From assembly GCA_046481785.1 (NCBI GenBank), contig JAWOJF010000329.1, forward strand, positions 1 through 7,715: 7,715 nucleotides of DNA, written 5' to 3'. The stretch comes from JAWOJF01 sp046481785 (lineage in GTDB: Bacteria > Bacteroidota > Ignavibacteria > Ignavibacteriales > Ignavibacteriaceae). Under the pieces are notes generated by a model, which saw only the letters and a program-made list of their open reading frames with translations, made no database searches and was not told where the DNA came from. A program made the position numbers and the translations under genes. Positions 6,709 to 7,715 of this stretch are shown in pieces (the first letter of the stretch is position 1; every line of letters begins with the position of its first letter).

Positions 6709-6879
6709 ACGACATGAAGAGTGTGTTGCACAACCCGGAATTGTCATTCCGAAGGAGCCTGCCTGCCCGGCAAAGGCAGGTCTTCGACTGAGGAATCTCA
6801 ATGCAAATGCGGCGGTGAGGTTTCGACGTCGGGATGGGATGACAGAAGTTATAGTTCTGCAACACACTCTGAATGTCGT
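6709..6879. mobile_element. MITE-like element with 26-bp terminal inverted repeats
   Basis: The left end at 6709-6734 and the reverse complement of the right end at 6854-6879 match at 23 of 26 positions, sharing ACGACAT at the tip and GAGTGTGTTGCA inside. The 171-bp element is more GC-rich than its surroundings and has no transposase. The interior carries the widespread GTCATTCCGAA...GAGGAATCT repeat motif (6743 onward), with a 7-bp stem (6758-6764 with 6774-6780, CCTGCCT/AGGCAGG). I see no clear target duplication. Open frames crossing it on both strands are repeat-derived and not genes. Confidence 0.65.
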
Positions 6880-6947
6880 GGCAATTAAAATTATTAGTTA
6901 AGCAGACTTTTCATCACTAACTGTGGGATTTGTTTTTTTATGCCTTT

Positions 6948-7005
6948 AAAATAAAAAACCCAACCTAACGGCTGGGTCTTTTATTTTTTAGTAGCGGGGG
7001 CAGGA
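6948..7005. repeat. Direct repeat copy A: terminator plus last 14 nt of tRNA-fMet
   Basis: Identical to 7080-7137 at 57 of 58 positions (offset 132 bp; only 6969 C against 7101 T differs). The block contains a terminator hairpin (about 6958-6977) and, at 6992-7005, the sequence of the last 14 nt of the tRNA on the minus strand. The rest of the tRNA is missing. The sequence then continues as unrelated DNA from 7006, starting with a 7-bp hairpin (7005-7011 with 7022-7028, ATCCCGC/GCGGGAT). Confidence 0.85.
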
Positions 7006-7079
7006 TCCCGCAAAAATCGCAGCGGGATTTCGTCGAGGACTCCTCAACTTGTAATCAATCTTTCCCTGATCACCATTAA

Positions 7080-7123
7080 AAAATAAAAAACCCAACCTAA
7101 TGGCTGGGTCTTTTATTTTTTAG

Positions 7124-7137
<14 letters not shown>
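7080..7137. repeat. Direct repeat copy B: overlaps the intact tRNA 3' end
   Basis: This is the partner of 6948-7005. It covers the functional terminator and the 3' end of the intact tRNA (7124-7137). The 74-bp spacer between the copies (7006-7079) has no gene. Confidence 0.85.
7084..7109 (-). terminator. Rho-independent terminator of tRNA-fMet
   Basis: On the minus strand ACCCAGCC-ATTA-GGTTGGGT folds as an 8-bp stem (7109-7102 with 7097-7090) with one G-U pair, followed by TTTTTATTTTTT. On the plus strand the same position gives an A-C mismatch, which supports the minus orientation. An A-rich run before the stem can extend the pairing. It begins 14 nt after the tRNA. Confidence 0.85.
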
Positions 7138-7196
<59 letters not shown>

Positions 7197-7215
7197 ATGT
7201 ATTTTTTGAGCCTTA

Positions 7216-7244
7216 AATATACTTAAATATTCATGGGATGTCAA
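7216..7244 (-). promoter_or_regulatory. Sigma70-type promoter of tRNA-fMet
   Basis: On the minus strand a perfect TTGACA (7244-7239) and TATATT (7221-7216) are separated by exactly 17 bp. Transcription would start around 7209, about 13 nt before the mature tRNA 5' end at 7196. The near-consensus form is as expected for a strong stable-RNA promoter. Confidence 0.75.
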
Positions 7245-7376
7245 CTTAAGGAATTACATCTATTTTACATTAAAGGCAGTGCTGTCCAAAATAAAATTAT
7301 TATTAAAATAATACTCCTAAATAGAGGCAGAATCCGGATTTTTTTTATTATCATCAAATTGATCCTCAATCTATCG

Positions 7377-7391
7377 TCCCTACGGGACTTA
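7377..7391. repeat. Third copy of the TYCC..GGRA short repeat, at the composition break
   Basis: TCCCTACGGGACTTA matches the copies at 690-705 and 743-758 in arms and CTTA tail. It is the last sequence in the window that looks like the AT-rich genome; GC-rich coding sequence begins immediately after it. Confidence 0.5.
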
Positions 7392-7715
7392 TTTCAGCTT
7401 CCAGTGCATCTCCGTGGCCGAGGCCAACCGCCTGGAAGAGATCCAGGATGCCGCCATTGCATTGCTCGAAGGTGACTATGCGACCAGTGAACTGCTCCTG
7501 GTACCCGGCGTGGAGGCGAGCCCCATCCTGCATCGCCAGGAGGCCACGGATGCGGTACCCGCCGTCTGCTATCGCCAGGCCGGCGACCGCCACCTGCTGG
7601 TGGAATACGGTCCGCCGGTGCTGGACCTGGACCTGCGCTTTCGCGTCCATGCGCTGATGACCTGGCTGCAGGCGCAGGCCATCGAGGGCATCACCGACCT
7701 GACCCCGGGCATCCG
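7390..7715 (+). CDS. Urea carboxylase-like AHS1 (KipI-type) domain fragment, GC-rich, no start
   Basis: One frame is open from 7363 to the window end; the part that looks genuinely coding starts near 7390 (108 residues). Counting from there, residues 5-30 are QCISVAEANRLEEIQDAAIALLEGDY in sequence order, reported here only as a helix-rich lead-in (first part QCISVAEANRLEEI). Residues 61-74 are YRQAGDRHLLVEYG, 77-90 VLDLDLRFRVHALM, and 99-107 EGITDLTPG. The QAGD..LLVEYG...LDL.LRFRVHALM pattern is characteristic of the KipI/AHS1 region of biotin-dependent urea carboxylases, which convert urea to allophanate; a 5-oxoprolinase subunit B-like protein is the alternative. The start and upstream domains are absent, and the right end runs off the window. 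Codon use is strongly G/C-ending, unlike every other gene here, so it probably comes from a different genome, perhaps proteobacterial. Confidence 0.7.

Noticed and set aside
6664..6901. Overlapping frames on both strands through the 6709-6879 element
   Set aside because: They translate the MITE-like repeat and its inverted ends; no independent coding signal.
7006..7079. Intact integrated element between the tRNA-end repeats
   Set aside because: The spacer is only 74 bp with no integrase or open frame, so at most it is a scar.
7233..7475. 80-residue plus-strand frame starting in the tRNA promoter
   Set aside because: It starts inside the tRNA promoter, crosses the composition break, has no Shine-Dalgarno and resembles no family.
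7366..7657. Other frames (minus strand and a second plus frame) in the GC-rich right end
   Set aside because: Shadow frames of the urea-carboxylase-like reading frame, which alone shows recognisable conserved motifs.

Overview
The window is mostly a single AT-rich bacterial genome of the Bacteroidota/Chlorobi/Ignavibacteriota type. The best marker is the C-terminus of the protein at 1018-2889, which carries an NFPNPFNP-type beta-sandwich tail like the type IX secretion sorting domains common in Ignavibacteria and relatives. The putative promoters with a TAnnTTT-like -7 box and the dispersed short palindromic repeats also fit that group. This placement is inference; no rRNA or other phylogenetic marker is present.

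Layout: (1) 1-147, the 5' end of a cupin gene on the minus strand, running off the left edge. (2) 148-1017, a gene-free stretch with a 391-bp MITE-like element containing a cluster of strong palindromes, two copies of a short TCCC..GGGA repeat, an inverted repeat, and the leader of the next gene. (3) 1018-2889 (+), a membrane-anchored DUF362 protein with a sorting-type tail, convergent with (4) 3008-4867 (-), an exported right-handed beta-helix protein; a shared hairpin lies between them. (5) 5073-5270 (+), a 65-residue two-helix membrane protein. (6) 5503-6576 (+), an exported CE2-like SGNH esterase preceded by a pure hexanucleotide tract. (7) 6577-7123, a gene-free stretch with a second MITE-like element and a terminator unit duplicated together with the last 14 nt of a tRNA. 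(8) 7124-7196 (-), initiator tRNA-fMet with a textbook promoter. (9) From about 7390, composition changes abruptly to GC-rich coding sequence of a urea-carboxylase-like gene without its start. This is most likely a chimeric contig end or a recent foreign junction.

Functionally, the beta-helix protein and the CE2-like esterase suggest extracellular handling of an acetylated polysaccharide. They are divergently oriented and there is no SusC/SusD pair, so a dedicated utilisation locus is not demonstrated. The DUF362 protein is the least understood gene. I see no defence system, CRISPR array, phage or other clearly new multi-gene system. The most unusual items are the DUF362 architecture, the tRNA-end/terminator duplication, the hexanucleotide tract upstream of the esterase, and the composition break at the right end.
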